Positions 1 to 5,760 of a stretch of 8,117 nt of DNA are shown here, piece by piece. A program made the position numbers and the translations under genes. The DNA is from an uncultured Armatimonadota bacterium (GTDB lineage: Bacteria; Armatimonadota; Armatimonadia; Armatimonadales; Armatimonadaceae). The stretch is taken from the NCBI GenBank assembly GCA_903924445.1, contig CAIYBQ010000502.1:1-8117 (forward strand), read 5' to 3'. Within the stretch, counting starts at the first letter, position 1. Each line of letters begins with the position of its first letter. The notes below the pieces were generated by a model. It was not told the DNA's origin and searched no databases. It was given only the letters and a program-made list of their open reading frames with translations.

Positions 1-2
1 CG

Positions 3-314
3 ACCTATGTGGAAGCGGCGCGCGCATTTGGCGCCCGAATCCAAAAAGAAGCAAAAGGTGGAACTGCGGAGCGAATCACGTGGGCATTCCAGACAGCGCT
101 TCAGCGTAACCCAGCGCCTACTGAGCTCGCGACGCTGCGCGGTGTCTATGACAAGCACCTTGCGAGCTACAAAGCAGACCCTGCGGCAGCAGATGCCTAC
201 TTGAAGACGGGCTTTGCGCCGGTCCCGGATGGCAGTGACAAACCGGAACTCGCCGCCTGGTCCCACATCGCACGCATTCTCATAAACCTCCACGAAACGA
301 TTACACGACAATGA
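3..314 (+). CDS. DUF1553 (PSD1) domain protein, C-terminal fragment
   Basis: This is the 3' end of a gene whose start lies left of the window; the open frame runs from the edge (codons from base 3) to TGA at 312-314. The visible ~103 residues match the end of the DUF1553/PSD1 family: a YVEAARAF helix, an RITWAFQTALQRNPAPTEL segment, then a closing AAWSHIARILINLHETITR segment. That close resembles the 'AWxxxARvLLNLdEfitR' end typical of the family. The same segments, diverged, end the minus-strand DUF1553 gene near 7248. The family is found mainly in planctomycetes and verrucomicrobia, usually next to DUF1501 genes. It is predicted to be exported, and its reaction is not established. The stop overlaps the DUF1501 start (ATGA, 311-314), so the two are very likely one operon with coupled translation. 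Family assignment is confident; function is unknown. Confidence 0.85.
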   Translation, partial: TYVEAARAFGARIQKEAKGGTAERITWAFQTALQRNPAPTELATLRGVYDKHLASYKADPAAADAYLKTGFAPVPDGSDKPELAAWSHIARILINLHETITRQ

Positions 315-1774
315 GCCAACCAATCAACATCCAGGATGAGCTGAAGCAGGCAAACGCACAGCAAATGACGCGCCGCGCACTGCTCGGCCGCACGACACAA
401 GGCCTTGGTCTCGTCGCACTCGCATCGCTTGGCCTCCCCGGCGTCGCAGGCGTGGTGAATCCTCAGACAGGTGGAGCCCTCGCCGGAAGCAAGGCGCTGA
501 CCGGGCGGGGCAAAGCCAAGCGGGTAATCTGGCTGAGCATGGCCGGCGGGCCAAGCCACCTCGAGACATTCGATCCCAAGCCAAAGCTTGCGGAGATGAA
601 TGGCAAGCCGATGCCGGAATCGATGACCAAGGGTCAGCAAATCGCTCAGCTCCAAGGGTCGCCGCTGATCTGCTTTGGCCCCCAGCATCCGTTTCAAAAG
701 TTCGGCAAAAACCAGACCGAAATCTGTTCGCTGTTCCCGAAAATCGGTTCGGTCATTGATGACATTTGTCTGATTCGCTCGATGACGACCGATGCCATTA
801 ACCACGACCCGGCCCACATGTTTATGAACACCGGCTCGCAGATCGCGGGGCGGCCAAGCATGGGCTCCTGGCTGACGTATGGCCTTGGAAATGCCGCCAA
901 GGACTTGCCCGGATTTGTCGTATTGACATCCCTCGGACGCGGCGGCCAGAACCAGCCGATCGCCGCGCGTCAGTGGTCGAGCGGCTTTTTGCCAAGTAAA
1001 TACCAAGGTGTTCAGCTCCGCGGTAAGGGTGATCCGGTTCTCTACCTCACCAACCCAAATGGCGTTACACGTGACCAACAAGGGATGGACATCCAGGCCA
1101 TTAATGCCCTGAATAAACATCACAATACGTTCGTGGATGACCCGGAAGTCGCGACGCGCGTGGCGCAGTACGAGCTAGCATTCCAGATGCAGGCAAGCGT
1201 CCCGGACCTCATGGACCTCTCCAAAGAATCCAAGGAAACGCTTGAGCTGTACGGGTGTACTCCTGGGGATGGCAGCTTTGCGAGCAACTGTCTCCTCGCA
1301 CGAAGGCTGGCGGAAAAGGGCGTTCGCTTCATCCAGCTGTATCACAAGGACTGGGACCACCACGGCGGCATCAAAAACGAAATCGTGTTCAAGGGCGAGG
1401 AAATTGACCGTGCCTGTATGGCGCTGATCACGGATCTGAAGCGCCGCGGGATGTTTGATGACACGCTGATCGTGTGGGCGGGCGAGTTTAGCCGTACCCC
1501 GATGTCACAGGGCGGCTCTGGGCGCGATCACCACAACAAGGCGATGTCGGTCTGGCTTGCAGGCGCCGGCATTAAGGGTGGGATGGTTTATGGCGCATCG
1601 GATGACCTCGGCTACGCAGCCGTCGAGAACATCACCACAGTGCATGACCTCCACGCAACGATGTTGCATCAGTTTGGCATCAGCCACGATGCGTTCAGCT
1701 TCAAGTTCCAGGGCCTGGATGCAAAGCTGACAGGCGTCGAAGGTGCCAAGGTTATTAAGCAGATTCTTGCCTGA
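311..1774 (+). CDS. DUF1501 family protein, Tat-exported
   Basis: This 487-residue protein is complete. ATG at 311 overlaps the preceding DUF1553 stop by 4 bases, so no separate ribosome binding site is needed and none is visible. The N-terminus holds a twin-arginine signal: TRRALLG around residues 20-26 (Arg21-Arg22), followed by a hydrophobic stretch to about residue 48 (LGLVALASLGLPGVAGVV). The mature part shows the DUF1501 pattern. There is a start motif MAGGPSHLETFDPKP at 77-91, RSMTTDAINHDPAHMF at 156-171, MGSWLTYGLG at 184-193, and LYHKDWDHHGG at 343-353. WAGEFSRTP at 389-397 and GRDHHNKAMSVWLAG at 404-418 follow. DUF1501 is placed in the alkaline phosphatase/sulfatase-like superfamily, but substrates are unknown, so a periplasmic hydrolase role is only an inference. 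Length is close to the family norm and to the paralogue at 5761-7230 (489 residues). Confidence 0.9.
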   Translation: MSQPINIQDELKQANAQQMTRRALLGRTTQGLGLVALASLGLPGVAGVVNPQTGGALAGSKALTGRGKAKRVIWLSMAGGPSHLETFDPKPKLAEMNGKPMPESMTKGQQIAQLQGSPLICFGPQHPFQKFGKNQTEICSLFPKIGSVIDDICLIRSMTTDAINHDPAHMFMNTGSQIAGRPSMGSWLTYGLGNAAKDLPGFVVLTSLGRGGQNQPIAARQWSSGFLPSKYQGVQLRGKGDPVLYLTNPNGVTRDQQGMDIQAINALNKHHNTFVDDPEVATRVAQYELAFQMQASVPDLMDLSKESKETLELYGCTPGDGSFASNCLLARRLAEKGVRFIQLYHKDWDHHGGIKNEIVFKGEEIDRACMALITDLKRRGMFDDTLIVWAGEFSRTPMSQGGSGRDHHNKAMSVWLAGAGIKGGMVYGASDDLGYAAVENITTVHDLHATMLHQFGISHDAFSFKFQGLDAKLTGVEGAKVIKQILA

Positions 1775-1805
1775 TGTCGGCTGTCAGTTGATGCGTAATT
1801 GACGC

Positions 1806-1850
1806 GTGCGTGTGGCTTGCAGCGGAACGAATGCCGTGAGCCACACGTAT
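1806..1850. repeat. Inverted repeat / hairpin between DUF1501 and the zinc-ribbon gene
   Basis: Perfect 9-base arms, CGTGTGGCT at 1809-1817 and AGCCACACG at 1839-1847, are separated by 21 bases. As RNA the stem extends inward through two G-U pairs and C1820-G1836. After one mismatch there is a further short stem (1822-1824 with 1832-1834). Outward it extends through G-U and U-A pairs to 1806/1850. It sits 31 bases after the DUF1501 stop, so it may end the upstream operon. No T-tract follows, so a classical intrinsic terminator is not supported. The right arm also covers the -35 zone of the promoter at 1857-1865, so an operator role is the main alternative. Confidence 0.5.
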
Positions 1851-1856
1851 CAATCA

Positions 1857-1865
1857 TGCTACAAT
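1857..1865 (+). promoter_or_regulatory. Extended -10 promoter for the zinc-ribbon/nadD cluster
   Basis: The sequence TGCTACAAT fits an extended -10 element: TG at 1857-1858, one spacer base, then TACAAT at 1860-1865, one mismatch from TATAAT. The best -35 candidate, GTGAGC at 1836-1841 with an 18-base spacer, matches TTGACA poorly; weak -35 boxes are common when an extended -10 is present. Transcription would begin near 1872, giving a leader of about 22 bases before the ATG at 1894. Sigma factor preferences of this organism are unknown. Confidence 0.45.
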
Positions 1866-1893
1866 CGCCTCACCCGCGAGACAGTGACATCCC

Positions 1894-3141
1894 ATGGAAA
1901 ACGGCCCAGAAACTACATCCCAAGCACCCACGACCGCATCGTCAACCGATGAGGTAACGGTGTCCAATGTCTCGGCACCTGAGACCGTGGCAAATGATGC
2001 GTTCACTGAATCTGATGCTAATGATGACGAAACGGTAGATATCGTCGCTGCGCAAGCTGTTGAACCAGAAGCTGTACCTGACACGGAAGCAAGAGAGTTT
2101 CAGGAAGCCCCAGTCCCACAGCCAGTTCACATCTTCGACTTGGGGGAGGATTTGGGTGTACATCCCGACGCGCCAGCATTTGATATGGCTGAGGAAACCG
2201 TCGAGCCGATGGTTTCCCACGAAGGTGCTGATGAGCCCGTTGTTGATATCCAAAGTGATGATGACGAATTAGAAGCAACCATTGCCGTAGAAACTATCCA
2301 GGAACCGGTTTCGATGGCATCGGCCATAGGTGCTGATGATGAAATTTTTGAGCAGGTAATGGGCTCCAGCCGCGCGGAAGACATCCCGGTTCCACGCCGC
2401 TCCAAACCCGGTAGTATCCCGCTCCCACCGCAGGTCACCGAGGAACAACTTCGCCGTCAGCGTAGCGCTGCACCAGCTCCGGCAGCTGCGGATAGCAGAG
2501 GCCACAAGCATCCGCTCCCAGCATCCCAGGGCGGTACTCGGCGTTCGGGACCAAGTGGGCAAACATCCCCAAGGCCATCGCAGCCCAGTGCTCCGCAGGC
2601 CGTGGATGTGATTTGTCCGAAGTGTCAACGTACCACGAGTACACGCTTTACATTTTGTATGAAGTGCGGCACAGATTTCCCAGTTGGATATGTCGCCAGC
2701 CTCACTGGACACAGCCCCCAGGCGGCAACGGCCGGCGGACGGAGCGGTGTCCGCGACACACGAACAACGGTCAGACAGATCAACAGTATCCACGAAGCCC
2801 GGGGAAATGGAACATCCGGCCACGGGATGGGAACCGCGCAGGCATCCGGCGAGGAAGAGCTGCCGCGCCTGCACGCTGGGATGTTGGCTAACCCATTTCT
2901 GGTTGCGTTTTTGTCGTTCCTGATGCCAGGGCTTGGGCACATGCTGATAGGCGAACACAAAAAAGGGCTACCTTGGTTGTTTGCCGGCATCGCGGCGATG
3001 GCCTTTCTACCATCCTGGACATTTTTGATGTGGGTTCCGCTGTTGCTGCGTGTATTTTCGGCCATTAATTCCTATCAACTGGCGGTCATCAAGCAGGGTG
3101 AACAGCAGCGCAGTCCGTATGATGCGGATGATGACGCATAA
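1894..3141 (+). CDS. Zinc-ribbon membrane protein with long acidic N-terminus
   Basis: This is a 415-residue protein of unknown function. Residues 1-160 are rich in Asp, Glu, Thr, Val and Ala and look disordered. Residues 165-237 are Pro/Ser/Arg/Gln-rich and basic. A single zinc ribbon follows: CPKC at 241-244, ten residues, CMKC at 255-258, then GTDFP. After another flexible linker comes a hydrophobic C-terminus, about 330-400, with two or three membrane segments. These include FLSFLMPGLGHMLIG (339-353), a KKGLPW turn (356-361) and WVPLLLRVF (380-388). The PGLGH...KG pattern resembles TM2-type membrane modules, but I cannot name a family with certainty. A cytosolic zinc-ribbon head anchored in the membrane is the simplest model. 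ATG at 1894 lies just downstream of an extended -10 promoter and has only a weak upstream purine stretch. The stop lies three bases before the nadD start, in the same frame. Confidence 0.8.
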   Translation: MENGPETTSQAPTTASSTDEVTVSNVSAPETVANDAFTESDANDDETVDIVAAQAVEPEAVPDTEAREFQEAPVPQPVHIFDLGEDLGVHPDAPAFDMAEETVEPMVSHEGADEPVVDIQSDDDELEATIAVETIQEPVSMASAIGADDEIFEQVMGSSRAEDIPVPRRSKPGSIPLPPQVTEEQLRRQRSAAPAPAAADSRGHKHPLPASQGGTRRSGPSGQTSPRPSQPSAPQAVDVICPKCQRTTSTRFTFCMKCGTDFPVGYVASLTGHSPQAATAGGRSGVRDTRTTVRQINSIHEARGNGTSGHGMGTAQASGEEELPRLHAGMLANPFLVAFLSFLMPGLGHMLIGEHKKGLPWLFAGIAAMAFLPSWTFLMWVPLLLRVFSAINSYQLAVIKQGEQQRSPYDADDDA

Positions 3142-3144
3142 GCA

Positions 3145-3804
3145 TTGAGTACACCCGCCGGGCTGTTTGCCAATAAGTCGCGTATTTTGCTCTTTGGGGG
3201 AAGCTTTGATCCTCCGACGCGCGCCCACTCAGTCATCGCAACGCTTGCGGCAGCGACGCTGGGCTCCGACCTGACCCTCTGGATTCCAAACCAGGTATCG
3301 CCGTGGAAAGACCAAGCGCTGGTTACGCCTGCGGCGGCCCGTGTTGCGCTGGCAGAGGCCGCGACGATGGGCATCGATGACATGGACGTTTGGACGGTAG
3401 AAGCGGAGCGACCAGGTCCAAGCTTTACCTTCGAGACAGTGCTGGAAGCAAGGCGGCTGGCGGGTCCGGATGCCAAGCTTTGGTTTCTCTGCGGCGCGGA
3501 TGTGCTAGCCGGAATAGCAAGCTTTCGTGAGGCGGATGTCATTTGCCAAACGGTACGGATTGCGGCCTTTGATCGACCGGGGTTTGACAGCGTGGCTGAC
3601 ATCATTTCGCAGCTGCCACCGCAATGGCGGGACATCACCGATGCTATTCCAACGCCCGAACCGGTGGACATGAGCAGCACGGCGGTCAGGGATGCGTTGC
3701 TATCCGGAGGGGATGTGAGCGACTTGCTCCTCCCTGCCGTGGTCGAGCAGATTGTTGCGCGTGGGCTGTATGGAACCGGCCCAAAGGAGCAGAAAGTAGT
3801 GTAA
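3145..3804 (+). CDS. nadD: Nicotinate-mononucleotide adenylyltransferase NadD
   Basis: Cytosolic enzyme (EC 2.7.7.18) that joins nicotinate mononucleotide and ATP to give deamido-NAD and pyrophosphate, the penultimate step of NAD synthesis. The 219 residues match the usual family length. The nucleotide-binding start is LLFGGSFDPP at 15-24, and the (H/T)xxH site reads TRAH at 25-28. FLCGADVLAG at 114-123 and the FDRPGF element at 142-147 are typical. DMSSTAVRDAL at 175-185 is the C-terminal SxTxxR-type ATP-binding motif, followed by LLPAVVEQIVARGLYG. The start is TTG at 3145: no ATG or GTG offers an intact N-terminus, and a TAA lies in frame at 3139-3141. There is no Shine-Dalgarno, so translation probably depends on coupling to the upstream zinc-ribbon gene, one codon away. 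The first histidine of the usual HxGH is Thr here, which the wider adenylyltransferase family tolerates. Confidence 0.93.
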   Translation: MSTPAGLFANKSRILLFGGSFDPPTRAHSVIATLAAATLGSDLTLWIPNQVSPWKDQALVTPAAARVALAEAATMGIDDMDVWTVEAERPGPSFTFETVLEARRLAGPDAKLWFLCGADVLAGIASFREADVICQTVRIAAFDRPGFDSVADIISQLPPQWRDITDAIPTPEPVDMSSTAVRDALLSGGDVSDLLLPAVVEQIVARGLYGTGPKEQKVV

Positions 3805-3849
3805 ACAGCGGCTCCGGAATCTTTTTCGTTCGATGGACGGGCTTTCCGG

Positions 3850-3855
3850 TAGAAT
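3850..3855 (+). promoter_or_regulatory. Possible -10 box upstream of rsfS
   Basis: TAGAAT lies in the 129-base gap between nadD and rsfS and differs from TATAAT at one position. No convincing -35 element sits 16-18 bases upstream (CGTTCG or close neighbours), and no TG extension is present. It could give rsfS its own transcript, but read-through from the nadD cluster is equally possible. Confidence 0.2.
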
Positions 3856-3884
3856 TGCACCATCTCACAGAATCGTAAATACAC

Positions 3885-3912
3885 AATGCCGCATGAGCTG
3901 CGTGGCATTTTC
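3885..3912 (+). terminator. Hairpin with short T-run in the rsfS leader
   Basis: AATGCC at 3885-3890 pairs with GGCATT at 3904-3909. An inner GCA/TGC pairing (3891-3893 with 3899-3901) leaves a two-base bulge and a TGAGC loop. The right arm runs into TTTT (3908-3911). This looks like a weak intrinsic terminator for the nadD transcript. It lies only about 12 bases before the rsfS Shine-Dalgarno, so it could instead act as a leader or attenuator hairpin. Confidence 0.4.
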
Positions 3913-3923
3913 CATTAACCAAA

Positions 3924-3927
3924 AGGG
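3924..3927 (+). promoter_or_regulatory. Ribosome binding site of rsfS
   Basis: AAAAGGG ends six bases before GTG at 3934. It is the clearest Shine-Dalgarno in the window, and it fixes the non-ATG start of rsfS. Confidence 0.6.
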
Positions 3928-3933
3928 CACAGA

Positions 3934-4614
3934 GTGGCTAAACAGCAAATTCCATCAGAAGAGAAAAAAAACCTTATTCTCGAAATCATAGATGACCGCA
4001 AGGCAGAAAACCCGGTAGTCATCGACCTGCGTGACAAAGTAAATATCGCAGACTTCTTTATTATTTGTACCGGCCTTGCCGTACCGCACATCCGCGCCAT
4101 CGCCGAGCACGTTCTCGACACGATGGAAGACCACAACATAGCCAAGCCATCCGTTTCGGGTGAGGAAGTTGCGGAGTGGGTTCTTGTTGACTTTGGGGAT
4201 GTCATTCTCCATATCATGAGCGAAGAGGCGCGTGAACGTTACAAGCTGGAGGTCTTCTGGACAACGGTTCAGCCTAAGGGTGCGCTCCCGCCACACCCTG
4301 GTTCGCTCCCGACGTATCCACTTGACCGTGTTCTTGCTCCGACGGCTGAGAATCAACCTGCAATCCGTGACCCACGTGATGAACCTGTGAAGGTAAGTCC
4401 TGTGGATGACGACTGGGATGATGACGAAGATGAAGGCGACGATGCATCCGGTTCGCATGAGTTTGGCGAGTTCCCGACCGAGGCTGACTGGTCGGATGAT
4501 GAGCTGGACGACTGGGATGACGACGACGAGGAAGACGATGCCGATGGGACAGAGACCTTCTTCCGTGTTGCGGATGAGGCCGTTGCCCCTGTGGATGAAC
4601 CTAAAGAGGACTAA
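3934..4614 (+). CDS. rsfS: Ribosomal silencing factor RsfS (Iojap) with acidic C-terminal tail
   Basis: RsfS binds ribosomal protein uL14 on the 50S subunit and blocks joining with 30S, lowering translation in starvation or stationary phase. Residues ~11-112 form the complete RsfS/Iojap domain: VIDLRDKVNIADFFIICTG at 29-47, EWVLVDFGDVILHIMSEEARERYKLEVFW at 81-109. Family proteins usually end soon after this LExxW segment, at roughly 105-140 residues. This one runs to 226. The extra part starts with a Pro-rich linker (115-150) and continues as a very acidic stretch, 157-203, with repeated DDWDD/DDDEE patterns and almost no basic residues. The GTG start has a good AAGGG ribosome binding site. 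nadD lies just upstream, a common bacterial arrangement, but here a 129-base gap with a hairpin separates them. The tail is in frame, with no sign of a frameshift. Confidence 0.92.
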   Translation: MAKQQIPSEEKKNLILEIIDDRKAENPVVIDLRDKVNIADFFIICTGLAVPHIRAIAEHVLDTMEDHNIAKPSVSGEEVAEWVLVDFGDVILHIMSEEARERYKLEVFWTTVQPKGALPPHPGSLPTYPLDRVLAPTAENQPAIRDPRDEPVKVSPVDDDWDDDEDEGDDASGSHEFGEFPTEADWSDDELDDWDDDDEEDDADGTETFFRVADEAVAPVDEPKED

Positions 4615-4622
4615 CGGAACCT

Positions 4623-4639
4623 GGCACACAATGTGTGCC
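4623..4639. repeat. Perfect 17-base palindrome upstream of the double-zinc-ribbon gene
   Basis: GGCACACA (4623-4630), one central A, then TGTGTGCC (4632-4639) form a perfect 8-1-8 inverted repeat. It lies in the 39-base gap between the rsfS stop (4614) and ATG at 4654. The one-base centre favours a DNA site for a dimeric regulator over an RNA terminator, although an RNA hairpin that opens a few central bases would also be stable. No T-tract follows. It also covers the alternative GTG start at 4633. Confidence 0.5.
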
Positions 4640-4653
4640 GTCCAAATGCAACC

Positions 4654-5736
4654 ATGAGCGAATCTCAAACGCATTCGACATCTGACGAACAACCGCCCTG
4701 CACATCGTGTGGGCGGTTGTTTGGTATAAATGACCGCTTTTGTGGCAGCTGTGGCGGGCCGCGCCCGCGGGTTTGCACAGCATGTTCAGCGGTGAACCTC
4801 CCGGGTGCGAACTTCTGCAGTCAGTGTGCGACAAAGCTCTTCGAAGCGGCGATGGCGGCATCGGTGCCAGAGCTGGTAGTGGATGCACCTGACGAGCAAG
4901 TGGTTGCTGATGTCACTGAACCGGACGCAGATTCGGGTCCAGCAAACAGTTCTGATGCGCAAAGCGCAGACGGCGTTGAAGTAGTCGAAGAGGGTTACGT
5001 CAGCGTGAAGCCGATGCTCGAAGGGACGAAGCTCTTCGCCGCTGAGCAGGAAATCACGCGGCAAATCGCTCAAGCAAACCTGCAGCGAGTACGCGCACAG
5101 TACACAGATGCCCGCAAGACCTTGCGCGCTATCATTCAGATGTACACCAATGTACCGAGTGCGTTGATCGCTCCGGCGCATGAGCTCCTCGGCGACCTGG
5201 ATGCCAGTGAGCAGCGCTGGGAAACAGCTCTCGAGCACTATCGCAGTGCGCAGGCAGCCGACCCCAAGCGTGCATCCAGTGAAACAAAAGTCGGCAAAAT
5301 GACCGTTCAGATCGCCGATGAAGAAGCGATGAAAAAGCTGGGTATCGCGGCCACGCCAGTCCTCGACATAGAGGAAGCGCAAAACCAGCTGGCCATCGCA
5401 ACGGGCATCTCACTGGTGCTCCCGGGAGCCGGCCACTTGCTGCTCAAGCAGCTCACCAAAGGCGCACCACTGCTTGCCATCTTTGTCACAGCTGTAACCG
5501 TCTCAATCGCGACGCGTGAAGCCCCGCAAATCAACACAACTGCCAAAACGATGGTCAGCAAGACGCTTGCCGCGCAGGCGCAGCAAATGCACACCATGCA
5601 TCTGGTGGCAATAGGTGTTGCTATCTTTGTGTATGCTGGCACCCTCATGGACCTGATGGCACAGAGCAAGCGCAAGCAGGTCAGCAAGGGCATTAATCCC
5701 GTGCCGGCAGGCGATCCCAAAGACTGGGACATTTAG
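4654..5736 (+). CDS. Double-zinc-ribbon, TPR-like membrane protein
   Basis: This 360-residue protein has no function I can name. The N-terminus has two zinc ribbons in tandem: CTSC at 16-19 with CGSC at 30-33, and CTAC at 41-44 with CSQC at 55-58. Both use a CxxC-x10-CxxC layout. A flexible acidic linker follows (~70-113). Residues ~125-225 are helical and repeat-like; GDLDASEQRWETALEHYRSAQ at 180-200, followed by AADP, fits a TPR motif. The C-terminus is membrane-spanning: IATGISLVLPGAGHLLL (247-263), LTKGAPLLAIFVTAVTVSIA (267-286) and LVAIGVAIFVYAGTLMDLM (317-335). The PGAGH...KGAP pattern matches the end of the zinc-ribbon protein at 1894-3141. I chose ATG at 4654. A GTG at 4633 would add seven residues but lies inside a palindrome. 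Neither start has a clear Shine-Dalgarno. The likely role is a membrane-anchored scaffold or sensor, which is an inference. Confidence 0.8.
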   Translation: MSESQTHSTSDEQPPCTSCGRLFGINDRFCGSCGGPRPRVCTACSAVNLPGANFCSQCATKLFEAAMAASVPELVVDAPDEQVVADVTEPDADSGPANSSDAQSADGVEVVEEGYVSVKPMLEGTKLFAAEQEITRQIAQANLQRVRAQYTDARKTLRAIIQMYTNVPSALIAPAHELLGDLDASEQRWETALEHYRSAQAADPKRASSETKVGKMTVQIADEEAMKKLGIAATPVLDIEEAQNQLAIATGISLVLPGAGHLLLKQLTKGAPLLAIFVTAVTVSIATREAPQINTTAKTMVSKTLAAQAQQMHTMHLVAIGVAIFVYAGTLMDLMAQSKRKQVSKGINPVPAGDPKDWDI

Positions 5737-5747
5737 CCTCCCGGCAC
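5701..5747. terminator. Nested hairpin at the convergent gene junction
   Basis: Three nested pairings lie across the end of the double-zinc-ribbon gene: GTGCCGG (5701-5707) with CCGGCAC (5741-5747), GGC (5710-5712) with GCC (5736-5738), and TCCCA (5715-5719) with TGGGA (5725-5729) around a five-base loop. Internal loops separate the stems. It sits just before the convergent DUF1501 stop at 5761 and could end transcripts from either side. No T-tract is visible on either strand, so this is a structural inference. Confidence 0.35.
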
Positions 5748-5760
5748 AAAGCTCACTCGA

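Noticed and set aside
197..1123. 308-codon open frame on the - strand
   Set aside because: It lies antisense to well-supported DUF1553/DUF1501 coding sequence, its translation shows no family motif, and long antisense frames are expected opposite GC-rich genes.
2269..2958. 229-codon open frame on the - strand
   Set aside because: It is antisense to the zinc-ribbon gene; the many Cys and Trp residues come from reverse reading of Ser/Pro/Gln-rich codons.
3075..3908. 277-codon open frame on the - strand
   Set aside because: It is antisense to nadD, with Ser/Ala/Arg-rich composition typical of a shadow frame and no recognisable domain.
4400..4550. Frameshift or assembly error creating the acidic RsfS tail
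   Set aside because: The frame stays open to a clean stop, composition is a consistent Asp/Glu low-complexity pattern, and the next gene follows at a normal distance.
4622..4639. Sigma-54 type promoter (TGGCAC element)
   Set aside because: TGGCAC is present, but the required TTGC-type -12 element is not at the right spacing; the perfect palindrome explains the sequence better.
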